This document shows positions 11,833-22,308 of a stretch of 64,000 bases of DNA, in pieces. The translations under genes were made by a program, and so were the position numbers. Source of the DNA: Lepidodermella squamata (Eukaryota; Gastrotricha); contig JBLDXI010000001.1 in the NCBI GenBank assembly GCA_047495785.1, positions 4,650,001-4,714,000 of the forward strand. The letters are read 5' to 3'. Under the pieces are notes generated by a model. It did not search any database. It was not told the DNA's origin and was given only the letters and a program-made list of their open reading frames with translations. The first letter of the stretch is position 1. The number at the start of each line of letters is the position of its first letter.

Positions 11833-12120
11833 TTAGCTAATGGCTCCAACAAGGCTGGAGATGATCAACGCTCTTCCACAGTTGTGTCTGATGTAAACCA
11901 ATCGATTCTTGGTCGACTTTTGAGAAAGGCACTTCAGCATACGTTGGGTGTTCCGGCTGAAGCATTGCACACATAGCGTCGATGCAAAGTCGTTCAAAGA
12001 GTTGAAAGGTCTGATTAGGGCTTCATGACGCCGTTTTTCCGACTGTTCGTGACTTGATTCAGTCGCCGATAGGCTCGATGCAAGCATTACGAAGGTGCCA
12101 AGAATCGCGATCATATGCAT
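11833..12120 (-). CDS. Divergent intronless member of the four-Cys peptide family
   Basis: A 95-codon frame with a clear signal peptide (MHMIAILGTFVMLASSLSA). Its C-terminal half reads C-x2-C-x10-C-x16-C with NRLVYI before the last Cys. Compared with the 21.3-kb gene, the order of cysteines, the NRL-x-[FY]-I motif and a hydrophobic C-terminal tail (LIISSLVG against VIIKGLG) all agree, but spacing is changed by one or two residues and no intron interrupts the core. I infer common origin with loss of the intron. A second in-frame ATG (MIAIL) two codons downstream is an equally good start. Function unknown. Confidence 0.6.
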   Translation of the reverse strand: MHMIAILGTFVMLASSLSATESSHEQSEKRRHEALIRPFNSLNDFASTLCVQCFSRNTQRMLKCLSQKSTKNRLVYIRHNCGRALIISSLVGAIS

Positions 12121-12129
12121 TTCCAGACG

Positions 12130-15100
12130 ATTTTTCCAGATATCTTTAAATGCTAGCTTAAAAAGTATTCCTAGGTTGTCGTAAACAAGCTGCTTAAATA
12201 CTGCTGAGTTCGTCTGAGGGGGAGAGACATGGACAAGAGGTTAACATAATTTGATTACATTGATACCTAATACAAATGATTTGCAAGTCTGGGGCATTCA
12301 ATAATCAGTTCATGTAACCATTTTGATTTTCCAAAATGTCTGCCATAAGCAGTGCGTATGTTCTAATGGACTAATTTATAACATTTCTGTTCTGCTCTAC
12401 CGGCGAAATTCCTCGCAGATTCCGAGGACAGAATAGGTCTGTGTCCTTCATTACGACCTATATTTTTCCTGTCTTTCCGCTAAAAATTGAGCTATATATG
12501 AATTTACCACTAATTTAGGTAAGGAGGCATAAAGCGACAGATTCGGATGATCGAAAACGATGTGTTTTGTGCGCAACGATTAATATCGTAGGCGCTTAGC
12601 TAGAAATATTCTGCTCAATCGAGTTAGCGCAATATCACCTTTTAGTTATCTGTGAACTAGAAGCGTGGCACGCCCCGTGCTTCAAATCTGACAATCATCT
12701 TAAATTTATAATCATGTCACCAAGCTACCTAAATTTCAGAGAGCTGAGAATTTTAGGTTCTAGGCTCTAGGCGAACAATTAGAATTTGCGAATGATTAGA
12801 CCTTTGATATGAAGATGAATACATTTCTATAAAATCATATAAGACTACATAGAGCGCGATTGAATGATTCACTTATAGGACAAATTCATACTTGATTTCG
12901 ACATCTCTACTAGCCAGTACTTCCCCGATTTAGCAACGAGCGAAACAAGTGTAATCCCGCCTGGAGAGTTGGTATCTCATCTCTCAGTTGCTGAGCGATA
13001 TCATTATAGCGAAGTCGGATTAACGCTCTCTTGATTTGATAGTAAAATAACAAGCGGGCTGGCATGTTTTTAGCACATGATAAACGATTTGAGGTCACAA
13101 ACACGTACTTTTCTATTTTTCAACTGCGGCTTGAAATCTGATATCAACAGAGCTTTACAAGAGCTTTAATCCGATGTTATCGGTGCCGCTAATGATAGCA
13201 ACCAGACAGAAATCAGGAAAGATCGTCTAAAAGACAAAACATTGATCTAGAATGCCTGTTTTGGGGATCGAGTGGATTTGTGATAAATCGACCCTCATGC
13301 GTTTCTCCTACGCTGGCCGATTTATCCTAGTGCCAAATTGATATCTATTAGGCTATAGCCGGGGTCCACTTTTATCCGACAAAGATTTTCATCACAGCCA
13401 TATTTGCCATTCGTGAATAAGCACTGATCTAATACAACGTTAAGAGAATATGAATAAACTCTAAAGGGCGTTATTAGGCGTCGCTAACATTACAATACGA
13501 GTCAGTTCTTACTGTCCTGTCCTAAAGGCCGTAATTTTGACGCATGAAATCGGAGAAATTTGAAATGACAAATAACAAATAACCCAACACGAGACTCGTT
13601 AATTCCACAGACGCTCTAATAAATGAGAGAGGTTATTAGCTATACACCTATCGCTAGCTCTTCGAATGTCCCCTAACAGAAACTCTGATAAGAGACGCGA
13701 TTCTTTTTCAAAGACGTGCCACGCGGCAGAAACATGGCTATTAGCTCTTACGACACTGCTTCTTACATTAGGGTGGAAAAGACCCTGCATGAGGTAAGAC
13801 TGAATTTGATAGTCGATGAAACATATGAAAAGAACGTTAGGGGCTATTGTGGGGGTTTGACGAAAGCATGCCGAGAATTCGCGAAGCTAACGTATAAAGT
13901 AGAGTTCTTGCGTTAGATCTGAGAGGAGACTCCCACGCTGTCTTCTCCTGTCACAAAAACGAGCCTTCGAGTGGGTAGCAATGCCTACGAAAATAAAAAT
14001 CTGCGCACAATGAAGCGACTGTCCTGACTTTCGTATCTACTTGATGACTTGAACTGATTTGCGTGGATCCTGCTCCCTCGCAGATAATATCGAAAAAGTA
14101 CTGTTGTAACGCTTTCCTGCTTTTATTAGAGCCCATATTCCACTCGTGAAACCTAACCCCGACCCTAACCCTGGACAGAAATACACCTCACAATATACTT
14201 ATTCTTTAGAAAAGCACAGTAGACGTTCTCATTATTTCATCAAATTATATGTTCCTTACACTACTGTGTTTAGGGGATAATCGAGACATGTTTGATGTTT
14301 GATTATTTCCTAAACATAGGTAATTATGAGATGTTCGTTATGCTTCACATTTTGACATTGAAAATAACGAAACAGAGAACTACAACTGAAAGATAGCTTT
14401 TAACAACCAATCGAATCCGCATTTAATGGAATTTCACGGCATGAAAATTGATAGACAATGTAGTACTAGAGAATGTCGTCAAACGGAGCGCTGTAAAAGC
14501 CTGATGACGCACTGAAATTAGGTATCGTTTGAACCAGAATTCTCAAGACTGAATGTTCTTCAAATTAAACAAACTAAGGGATTATCACGATTAGCTAATA
14601 TTTAATGACGTCTAAGGCGAACGAAAATTAATATCCGCGGAATAGGTGGGCGATACATCGTTGGAATATTATCCTACTAACGAGAACCACATAAATAACT
14701 TGAGAACTATAGGATAGCTAATTGATTCATTTCAATTGGCGAGAATCGCAATTACTCCACTTATCGCCACTTAGCCTTCGACCTCCGACAAAGATTTAAC
14801 GTTTTTCAAATCTGAATTAGAAATTGTTCATCCCTCGAGTCGTAGACCGTTACTTATAGTTGACAAAAATGGATAAATTCCGCATCTGACCTCCCAGCTT
14901 AAAATTATTGGCCAAGGATATGATGCTGGAGAAGTTTCGAATGTTCTCCGACATCCAGCTAGGAAATTTGAGAACATTGATAATAAGCGCAATAAAAATG
15001 TCCTAGCAAGCGCAGATAGCGACGGTGAGAAGATGAGTGGAAAGGCGGAAGAAGGTCTCGACCTTTGATTGCGTGAAAAGTGAAAATACACATCATATGC

Positions 15101-15870
15101 CATATCATCACACATCACACATCATAGTGAAAATACATATCATATGCCACAGCGAAGGCCTAGCGCGGTCCATTCAACTTCAGATTATAACTTTGAAGTT
15201 TAATTATATGGCATGGACGCATCATGCATCATTCGGTATGGGTCTTCCGTTGTTCAATTTTGGATTTTAGAAATGTACCCAATTGATTTTCTCGACATGC
15301 AACACATTCTGTAACCAATCCTTTACAGAAACACAGTTTTAGTCTAAGGCGCGAGGAGTCATTTAGCTTTTTCATATGTGTGCTTCTCACGATTCCTGCT
15401 TCCCTGCTTTCCTCCCCCTCAACGTTGCAGGGGTTAATTATGCAGTCTGGGTACAATGTGTCTGTAGCGCAAGCGGATAATGCGGATAATGATATCTGTA
15501 ATATGAGAGAATGTCCACCATTTACAGTTGCATATTCCATGACAGAAGAAAGCATAAAATTGTGGCCGGTTGACGGAAACAAAAAATCCGCTCCTTATAC
15601 CTTGATTCTTCATGTAATATTCAAGTGGACCTTGTTTGCTGTGTGAAAAGTGGAAAGATCCCACAGCCGCAAGAGTGTGTGCAGTTGACGGACAAATTGG
15701 TCAAAAGCGGAGAATTTATGTAAATTGGTCACTGTAAATTGGTAAACTTGGTCACGATAAAATAATCTTCTCCCAAAATCGAAGCACTATTTAGGCACCG
15801 CAACATTCATTATGGATGCTCGTAGCATTTGAGCAGAAATATTCAGATGAAAAGTCAATCACGGAGAGCG
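12130..15870. other. Long intergenic stretch, one weak exon candidate
   Basis: No confident gene. A CCCTAACC-like phrase at 14153-14172 is only about two units long. A possible isolated exon at 14898-15068 is listed separately. Frames at 13.6-13.9 kb and 15.4-15.6 kb lack leader, domain or splice partner. Confidence 0.4.
14898..15068 (+). CDS. Isolated exon-like frame, unknown
   Basis: After a plausible acceptor (CCTCCCAG) the frame reads LKIIGQGYDAGEVSNVLRH and continues as a charged Lys/Glu/Asp-rich segment for 56 codons to a stop. The composition looks protein-like, but no upstream exon, start codon or known domain was found. It may be the last exon of an unseen gene or a relic. Confidence 0.2.
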   Translation, partial: LKIIGQGYDAGEVSNVLRHPARKFENIDNKRNKNVLASADSDGEKMSGKAEEGLDL

Positions 15871-15871
15871 T

Positions 15872-16249
15872 TCAACCTTGATGAAATTTCGGAGCTGGAA
15901 TGTTGGTGCAGTTAGCTTTCATAAAATCGTTCCGATCGGCCGGCTTCTCCCCGAGGCAAGCCGTTACTTTGGCCTATGAAAGCAGAAAATAGGCTATCGA
16001 TTGGTTTCGTACAAATTCTGGCCTTACCGATCGTTTGCAGAGCACTCGGCACTTGCGCATGGTCTGTCTTTCAAGGGCAGCCATTGCCTTGGCTTCTGAT
16101 TGAGACAGCTGGGGGTCACTCAAGATATGGATCGCTACACAGTACATACACCTATCGCCAACATTACCTGAGCTATCTATCGCCGAAGGTTTGGAAAAAA
16201 CCCCGCCGATGAAAACAGATAAGATCGAAATTGCTATAACACGATTCAT
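15872..16249 (-). CDS. Secreted four-Cys peptide, short subfamily, copy A
   Basis: Exons 16028-16249 and 15872-15973 give 107 residues. A signal peptide (MNRVIAISILSVFIGGVFS) is followed by a helical segment (QLSQSEAKAMAALERQT) and the exact core C-x3-C-x8-C-x15-C with D-R-x-D-F-M before the last Cys, then a short tail ending PKFHQG. The phase-0 intron lies three codons after core Cys 2. The paralogue at 18.7 kb has the same length, intron and tail, so the two form a recent same-strand duplication. The mature part also has two extra cysteines (RCMYC) that copy B lacks. Function unknown. Confidence 0.85.
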
Positions 16250-16639
16250 ATTTTAGCCCTAATGGTTTCTAGCTTATTCCGAATTTTATACTATCCGAGA
16301 AACGAGCTGTCACCTAGCCGATTATTTTAGAATTTTGCCCCAAATTGAAGCAAGAACGAGCATGTCAAGTTTCTTCATCGTTAAAACAGACCGCCCACGA
16401 GCTAACGGACTGACGGCGTTACCAACAGACCCTCGTAACAAGGGAGGAACATCAATGACGTGTGGGATGAATACGACATAAATTAGCTTAACCTCGTCAG
16501 AATTGATGGGTATCGATTTGAGCATTAGAGATTTTAACGCACTCTATTTATAAGGATTATGAACCAGTTGCAACAATTCACCTTCTGAGGCGGGAATAAA
16601 AAGCAGCAATAACTTTATAAAGCCCCGACATTGCTCATT

Positions 16640-16925
16640 CTATGATATGAACGTGCAAAATGTCTCTCAACTAGTCCGATCTTGTCTTCAATTGCGCCGA
16701 ACAGCACGATTTTCAGCAGAAGGTTCACCCTTGCACCATGCACAAGAAAATGCAAATATAACCGCATTTTTTACGGACGGACTAGTTTGTCGCGGACAGA
16801 TGGCCGGCAAGCTGCTATTAGTTCCATAAGCAACATTGCTTTAGCTGGTTGCAGCGACTCAGCTACCTCGCTATGATAGGAAGCTTCTAGGTCATATATT
16901 CAAGCACTGAAATGCAGCACATAAT
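16640..16925 (+). pseudogene. Relic duplicate of the 21.3-kb four-Cys gene
   Basis: The stretch 16800-16913 aligns base by base with the leader and first exon of the gene at 21.3 kb (both contain GCTGGTTG, CACCTCGCT/CTACCTCGCT, TTCAAGCA, TGAAATGCA). The upstream flank also matches (TATGAACGwGCAAAATrTCTC at about 16644 and 21121). Reading frames are broken by stops and small indels and the second exon is missing. It marks a duplication that included the promoter region. Confidence 0.65.
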
Positions 16926-16929
16926 TTCG

Positions 16930-18700
16930 GTGGTGCAAACGAAAGAAAATTCGATCTTGGATCATGAAGCTGCCAGAAATAGAAAACGTTTTTTTGCAGT
17001 ATTTCGCGAATTGGCAGGTGATTTCCGCTCCCGTAGCTGACTGAATGAAATCGCAGGGAGAACATCACCGTTAGAATCAAAGTTCTCAACATGGAGCACA
17101 TTTTCGAAATCTCTAGAAATTAACCTCGCTGCATGTCAACTGCGATTTCATTCGTTGTAAATACCCCGAGGCGCGTCTGTTGAAACGTCTGTTGCGTGGG
17201 ATAGACTGTGTTCTACGTTACTCGAAAGTCTGACGATGAGTAGACAGACAATTGATAACGTCCTAGATCTGTTTTTCATGGATGATCCATGAACTATACC
17301 GTGTATTTTCTCATTTTTGAGTAGGATTGTGGGCGGTGACAATGTAAAACATTAGAATTTTTAGGAATCCTCAAAGAGATCCTTTGGAGTTACCGAAACC
17401 TGAAACCGATTTACAGCGCTTAAAACAATCGAGAGTGTATGGGATAACATCAAGGCAAAAGAATACAGCGTCCCCATTCATGAGCCTTGTTTGTAAATAT
17501 CTTCTGAAGATCTAAACTGTGGAATAGTGGTACTCCTTGATTTATGAAACAACACGGCCTAGAACGGGTATATAACTATGACATAGTAGAGCGTTTTTAT
17601 TTTTCTGATTCAGCATTCACTTTTCTTCATTATCCCATTCCCGAGACAAGAACCTTGAAACTGAGTGGGTCTGCGAGAATTCTCTGATGTTTGAAACTAA
17701 TATAATTACATCTTGCACGAGTGGGATAATACATCTAATGTCATGACACAGCTCGAGGAGGTAACAGTCGGTGAGTCAATCTCAAGGACAAAGTCATTAC
17801 TTTGTGACAACTATGTTTAGCATCCTTGTTTCAAACTACGATAATTAATTAGTTTAACATATTCTTTATGCCTTTTTCTAATTCACACGTCTACAAAAAT
17901 TGCATTTTCCTCATGACTTGGGCCTTAAGGGGATGATGCGGCATGTCAGATTGAAGATGGGAATATCCGACACAAGTGCTTTCGGACAACTAAGAAACCT
18001 GAGCAATAATTGGTAAACTGACAATGTACCTATCATTAAATTAAGAAGGCATCAGCTTGCACTTGTTCCATTTTAAATCGAGGAAAGGACTCGTAAACTT
18101 GAAAGCGGCCCCGTCTAAAAATTGGGGAAGAATCAGCGAAGGCAGACATGAGGAAAGACATTCCGAATGACGCGGAAGGTCATAAAATGGGCGGCAGCGT
18201 CTGAAGTTGGATTCTTGAAACAAAGCAGGGCTTCTCCATTGTCGGGCCCAAAATCAAAATACTTACCACGCTGCATCCCCTAACGAATTATTCCTTCGTT
18301 TTTTTTCGTTTGAGGAAAAGATTCTCAACATTCTGAAATTCTGCATCCAAGCAAATATGACTCAATTGACATAAGTATTTCTATCATTTCCTGAACCTTT
18401 CCATGAACTGGGCTCTTAACCGCATTTTCAACCGTTATTCAAACGAATAGCGTGGGCCGCAAGCGAAGCGAGCTTTAGCTAACGCTATTTTGCGGAGCGA
18501 TATTTACCTGAAAAAAAGGCCGGCGATCCCCAGTTTTAGAAGTCGTGAAATAAGGGTTATTCCCTGAAAAAAGTTTCGGACCATGGTTCGCTGGTGTCAA
18601 GAACAACTGCGATGTTAAATCAACGCATTTAGCGAAAAAGCTTTATTAGGAATTATAATTTCAAGTACGTAATATCAAGTCCAGTGTGCAGAGTGCAGAC
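16930..18700. other. Intergenic, no supported gene
   Basis: A few short frames only, one with a hydrophobic start (16892-17101, minus) that overlaps the antisense of the relic above. A GCGAAGCGAGCTTTAGCT phrase at about 18463-18480 recurs in variant form near 23334, probably a dispersed repeat. Confidence 0.4.
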
Positions 18701-18705
18701 AATGT

Positions 18706-19082
18706 TCAGCCGTAATGAAATTTTGGAGCTGCAATGTTGGTGCAATTTGTTTTCATGAATTCATGTCGATCAACAGGTTTCTCGCCAAGACACCCCGTTA
18801 CTTTTGCCTTCAAGAAGGAACAATACACATTTCGATCTCGGAATAATATATAAGACTTACCGATCGTTTGCATAGCACTCGGCACTGCCGTTTAGTTAGC
18901 CTTTCCAGGGCTGAAACAGCCTTAGCCTCCAACTCAGCCAGCTGAGAGTCGTTCATCAGATTCAGCGCGAGAAGGAACAGGCTCCGATCGCGTATTTGAC
19001 CAGATGGAATCGCAGCTGACGGTTTAGCAATAGCTCCCGTGGAGAGCGCGGCTAAAATCAGGCTTCCTACAATGTAATGCAT
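18706..19082 (-). CDS. Secreted four-Cys peptide, short subfamily, copy B
   Basis: Exons 18861-19082 and 18706-18807 give 107 residues: signal peptide (MHYIVGSLILAALSTGAIA), a helix (AELEAKAVSALERLTKRQ), and the core C-x3-C-x8-C-x15-C with D-R-x-E-F-M before the last Cys and a tail ending PKFHYG. The intron is phase 0, three codons after core Cys 2. It is about 3 kb upstream (in gene direction) of copy A and clearly its duplicate; CRVLCKRS is identical in both. A TATA-like TATATA lies at 19121-19126 on the same strand, 39 bases upstream of the start. Function unknown, secretion likely. Confidence 0.85.
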
Positions 19083-19089
19083 TATTTGT

Positions 19090-21280
19090 TATATTGCCTG
19101 AGACTTGTCTTGTTTCGGTTTATATACCATGAGGAATGTCTAAGGAATGTCATCGAGTCGGTTGCTTTTTATTCTTATTCCGCGTCAGAAGTGAGACAAT
19201 GTCACGCGTTAAACCCGTCCAACAGACAACAGATGAGTACCAATTAAATCTCCTGTCAGGCATTATTAGATTTTCGCTCGCTACCTTCTAGTGATAACAA
19301 TTGATTAGGCTGTGAAATTGCTCTGGGATCTCACAACCGACAACCGACACACGCGTGTCCTTCACATGGAAATAATGGTTCAAATATCAAGTACCGAACA
19401 CGGATGCAATATAGGATATGGGTACTGTGTGCAACCCTAACATGTGCTCAGTCGTTTATTGAATTGAACTGCATTTTGGAGCGATCTGTTCCTCGATGTG
19501 CGATGCGTAGATCCCTCACCCAGTGATCAGAGAAGGGATGTAAGTAGTCAGGGGCAACGAATAACTAACTAACTGCTCAATTTTATACTGATGTTTGTCA
19601 AATTATCTAACATGATGTTTTATAGCTACATAATCTTGTGTACAACACAGCAGTTTGGGGATTGGTAATTGACGCGGAAACTTTCGTGGAAGCCTCAAAG
19701 AATTTCAAACTCCTAAAAACTGCCAGCCAGAGACTTTGATTTGATTTGATTTGATTTAGGCCATTTTTGATGATTTGATTTAGAAAATTTCAGGATGATT
19801 TGATTTTATTTAAATTTAGCCCACTTGATTTACTGCTGATTTATAAAAATCAGAACTCTCGGAATTCCCCCTGTTACTAAACATGAGAACTTACATTTTC
19901 CTTGAAAACAGCTGTTTTCTAAAGCCCGGAGGTATTCATCCCTTTTCATAATCATTCAACCAAAGCCAAGCTTAAAATTTGAAAGAACCCCCATAAATAT
20001 ACCATGATACTCATGTTTCCATATGCGAAAGATTTGATTTGATTTGATTTAAACGGGCCTGATGATTTGATTTGATTGATTTACTATCGATTTTTGGGGG
20101 ATTTGATTTGAAATGATTGATTTACAGAGACCTGTGATTTACTGAATAAATCAAATCAAATCAAATTAAAGTCACTGCTGCCAGCAAGGGAATTTATTGA
20201 ATGCTGGGTGTAAATCTATGGCAAAATCTACTATCGCAGCCACAGCTCTTCAATCTATTCAAATCAGTCCAAGGTCTCATCAGTCCCTGCTGCCCCTAAT
20301 ATATGTGTGAAAACTTAGACGAGCTTATATTCAGGGTCGAATTCCAATGGCCACTTTACTAAATGATCGGCAGATCGGCATGATGAGCGTAATCGTTCTG
20401 AGAAAAACGCCTAGGTGAACGATGCTGTGACGCGTTCGTTCATCACAAAAATTCCGCATCCAATAATAAATCCGGGACATTCTATAATTGCTGTGTTGAA
20501 CTGGTCGGGCGTCCTATCTAAATAAAACTGCATACAACATGCTGATTTTCAAAGATTCGGTCGGTATGGTTTTTAAGTCGGTGGCTTTTTAAGATTCTTG
20601 GTCATTTTTATGATCATTTTACTTTAGAATTCGAATAATTTGAAAGAGGTTCATCTTGAGGAGCTTACAATTTCCAAGGCGCTTCAAACCTCCCAATTGA
20701 GTATTTTAATAATTAATAATTAACAACATTGCGAATAATAAGCTCTGCTCCTTCGACAGCCGTCATGCGCTAGCTGGTTCGAGTTCATGTTTATTCGCCG
20801 CACTTCCTGCAGCTGGCAAGTAAATTAAAGCTCAGAAAGAACATTATGCTGAGGAAATTTTATCAAGAAATCTGATGGTTGTGGCTTAGGATCATGGATA
20901 GATTTTCAGATGTTCCCTAATAAAACATTTGAGCAGTCCAGTGTGATTAGGCTCAAAAAATTAACGAATATCCAATTATTCCCTACTGCGAAATTCGGTA
21001 CAGGTCGGATTTTAGTGTCCAAGGACAAACGAAAAGCCAACTTGACAGCTAGAAGAGCAATAATACTATTAAATGAATCGAGTTTAAGGCCCCCGACGTA
21101 GCCCACATCTTTCGTCTATCTATGAACGAGCAAAATATCTCTGATTACGTCCGATCTTCTATTTACCGCAAATCACGCCAGGCAACACAAGCCAAGCTTG
21201 AAAATTGTCCACTGCATCACGAATCAGCAATTACTTACATCATCTAACGAATTTCGGCAAAGAGGCTGGTTTCTAAAGGA
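19090..21280. other. Intergenic, dominated by a GATTT repeat
   Basis: Apart from the GATTTGATTT block listed separately, only short frames without supporting features occur. The frame pair at 20.91-21.10 kb occupies both strands and has no leader or domain. Confidence 0.45.
19735..20175. repeat. GATTT-rich degenerate simple repeat
   Basis: Three clusters of TTGATTTGATTT with interspersed unique sequence, ending with an inverted run (AATCAAATCAAATCAAATT) at about 20148-20166. The inverted end suggests the block is the degenerate terminal region of an element rather than a plain microsatellite. Confidence 0.6.
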
Positions 21281-21288
21281 TATGAAGG

Positions 21289-21669
21289 ATGCATATCAAG
21301 CTGTGCCTTCTACTAGTTGCATTTGCTGCATTGCTTCAGCTGGTTGTATCAACTCCACCACCTCGCTCTGATAAGAAACTGAACACCATCTTTCAAGCAT
21401 TGAAATGCATGAATAGTGAGCAGCACGTCGAGAAATTGCTATCGAAAATGTATGACGCTCTGGATGGAATGACAAAATCGTACTGTCTTACAGCATGCAA
21501 TCGTATGGTATGTTCTATTTTGATAACATGAAAATGAATAGATCAACTATTTTTTCCTCAGCTGCAAATACGCACATGCCTGCGAATCGAGGTGGAGAAT
21601 CGGCTGAAATTCATAGCCAAGGTGTGCCTGCAAAACCACGTCATTATTAAAGGATTAGGTTTGCAGTAA
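21289..21669 (+). CDS. Secreted four-Cys peptide
   Basis: Exons 21289-21507 and 21562-21669 give 108 residues. After the signal peptide (MHIKLCLLLVAFAALLQLVVS) and a Pro-rich spacer comes a helix (EKLLSKMYDALDGMTK), then the exact core C-x3-C-x8-C-x15-C with ENRLKFI before the last Cys and a hydrophobic tail. The phase-0 intron is again three codons after core Cys 2. One further Cys lies before the helix. A broken duplicate lies at 16.6-16.9 kb, and the tail resembles the divergent gene at 11.8 kb. Function unknown; small extracellular peptide. Confidence 0.82.
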
Positions 21670-22308
21670 AATATACATAGGCTCCTGTCTGGACATACCA
21701 TTATAATCCAGAATTAATGCGTATTTTCATAAAAATGTTGCCTAAGTCGTGGAATAAACAATTTTATCCCATCATAATTCTTGAGGCAGAATACAGCTCT
21801 TCGAAGTTTTTTGCATCAGCTACTCAATTCGCATGATTAGGAAATGAAGACGATATCACGCTGCTGAAAATGAATGAAGGTGTTAACCTATTACTGAATT
21901 TCAGGGCGACAACTATTTTATGCTATAAATAGAAATTCTCAAGAAGCTCAGCTATTAACATCATTGTATACTGTATTACTGAGCTTATCGCTTATATCAC
22001 TGACAGTATTTGGTTTTCACTTTTTTTGAGGTCACGATTTTGATCAATATTCAGGTTTTCCAGTTTATACAGAAGACAGTTTTGAAGAACTAAAATCACG
22101 CAATCCCTCTACGTTTAAACTCGGGCGGATAGCTTTATTTCGACCGGTATGGTTAACTTTCAATGACGCTTCGTCATTTTTCATCGAAATTCCGAAAACA
22201 ATCAAGATCAAGAAGTTCACATCCTAGTTACCAACTTTAACATGAATATCGCTTCAAAACGGTGCGAGATTGTTTCAACACTTTATGGCTTACTTCGTAT
22301 ACTCAAAG

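Noticed and set aside
12910-13104. 64-codon minus-strand frame with an amphipathic look
   Set aside because: No leader, no Cys pattern, no splice partner; length is expected by chance in this AT content.
14153-14172. CCCTAACC phrase resembling telomere repeats
   Set aside because: Only about two imperfect units; too short for an interstitial telomere.
15380-15664. Overlapping frames of 88 and 76 codons on opposite strands
   Set aside because: Neither has a leader, domain or splice support, and both cannot be selected for at once.
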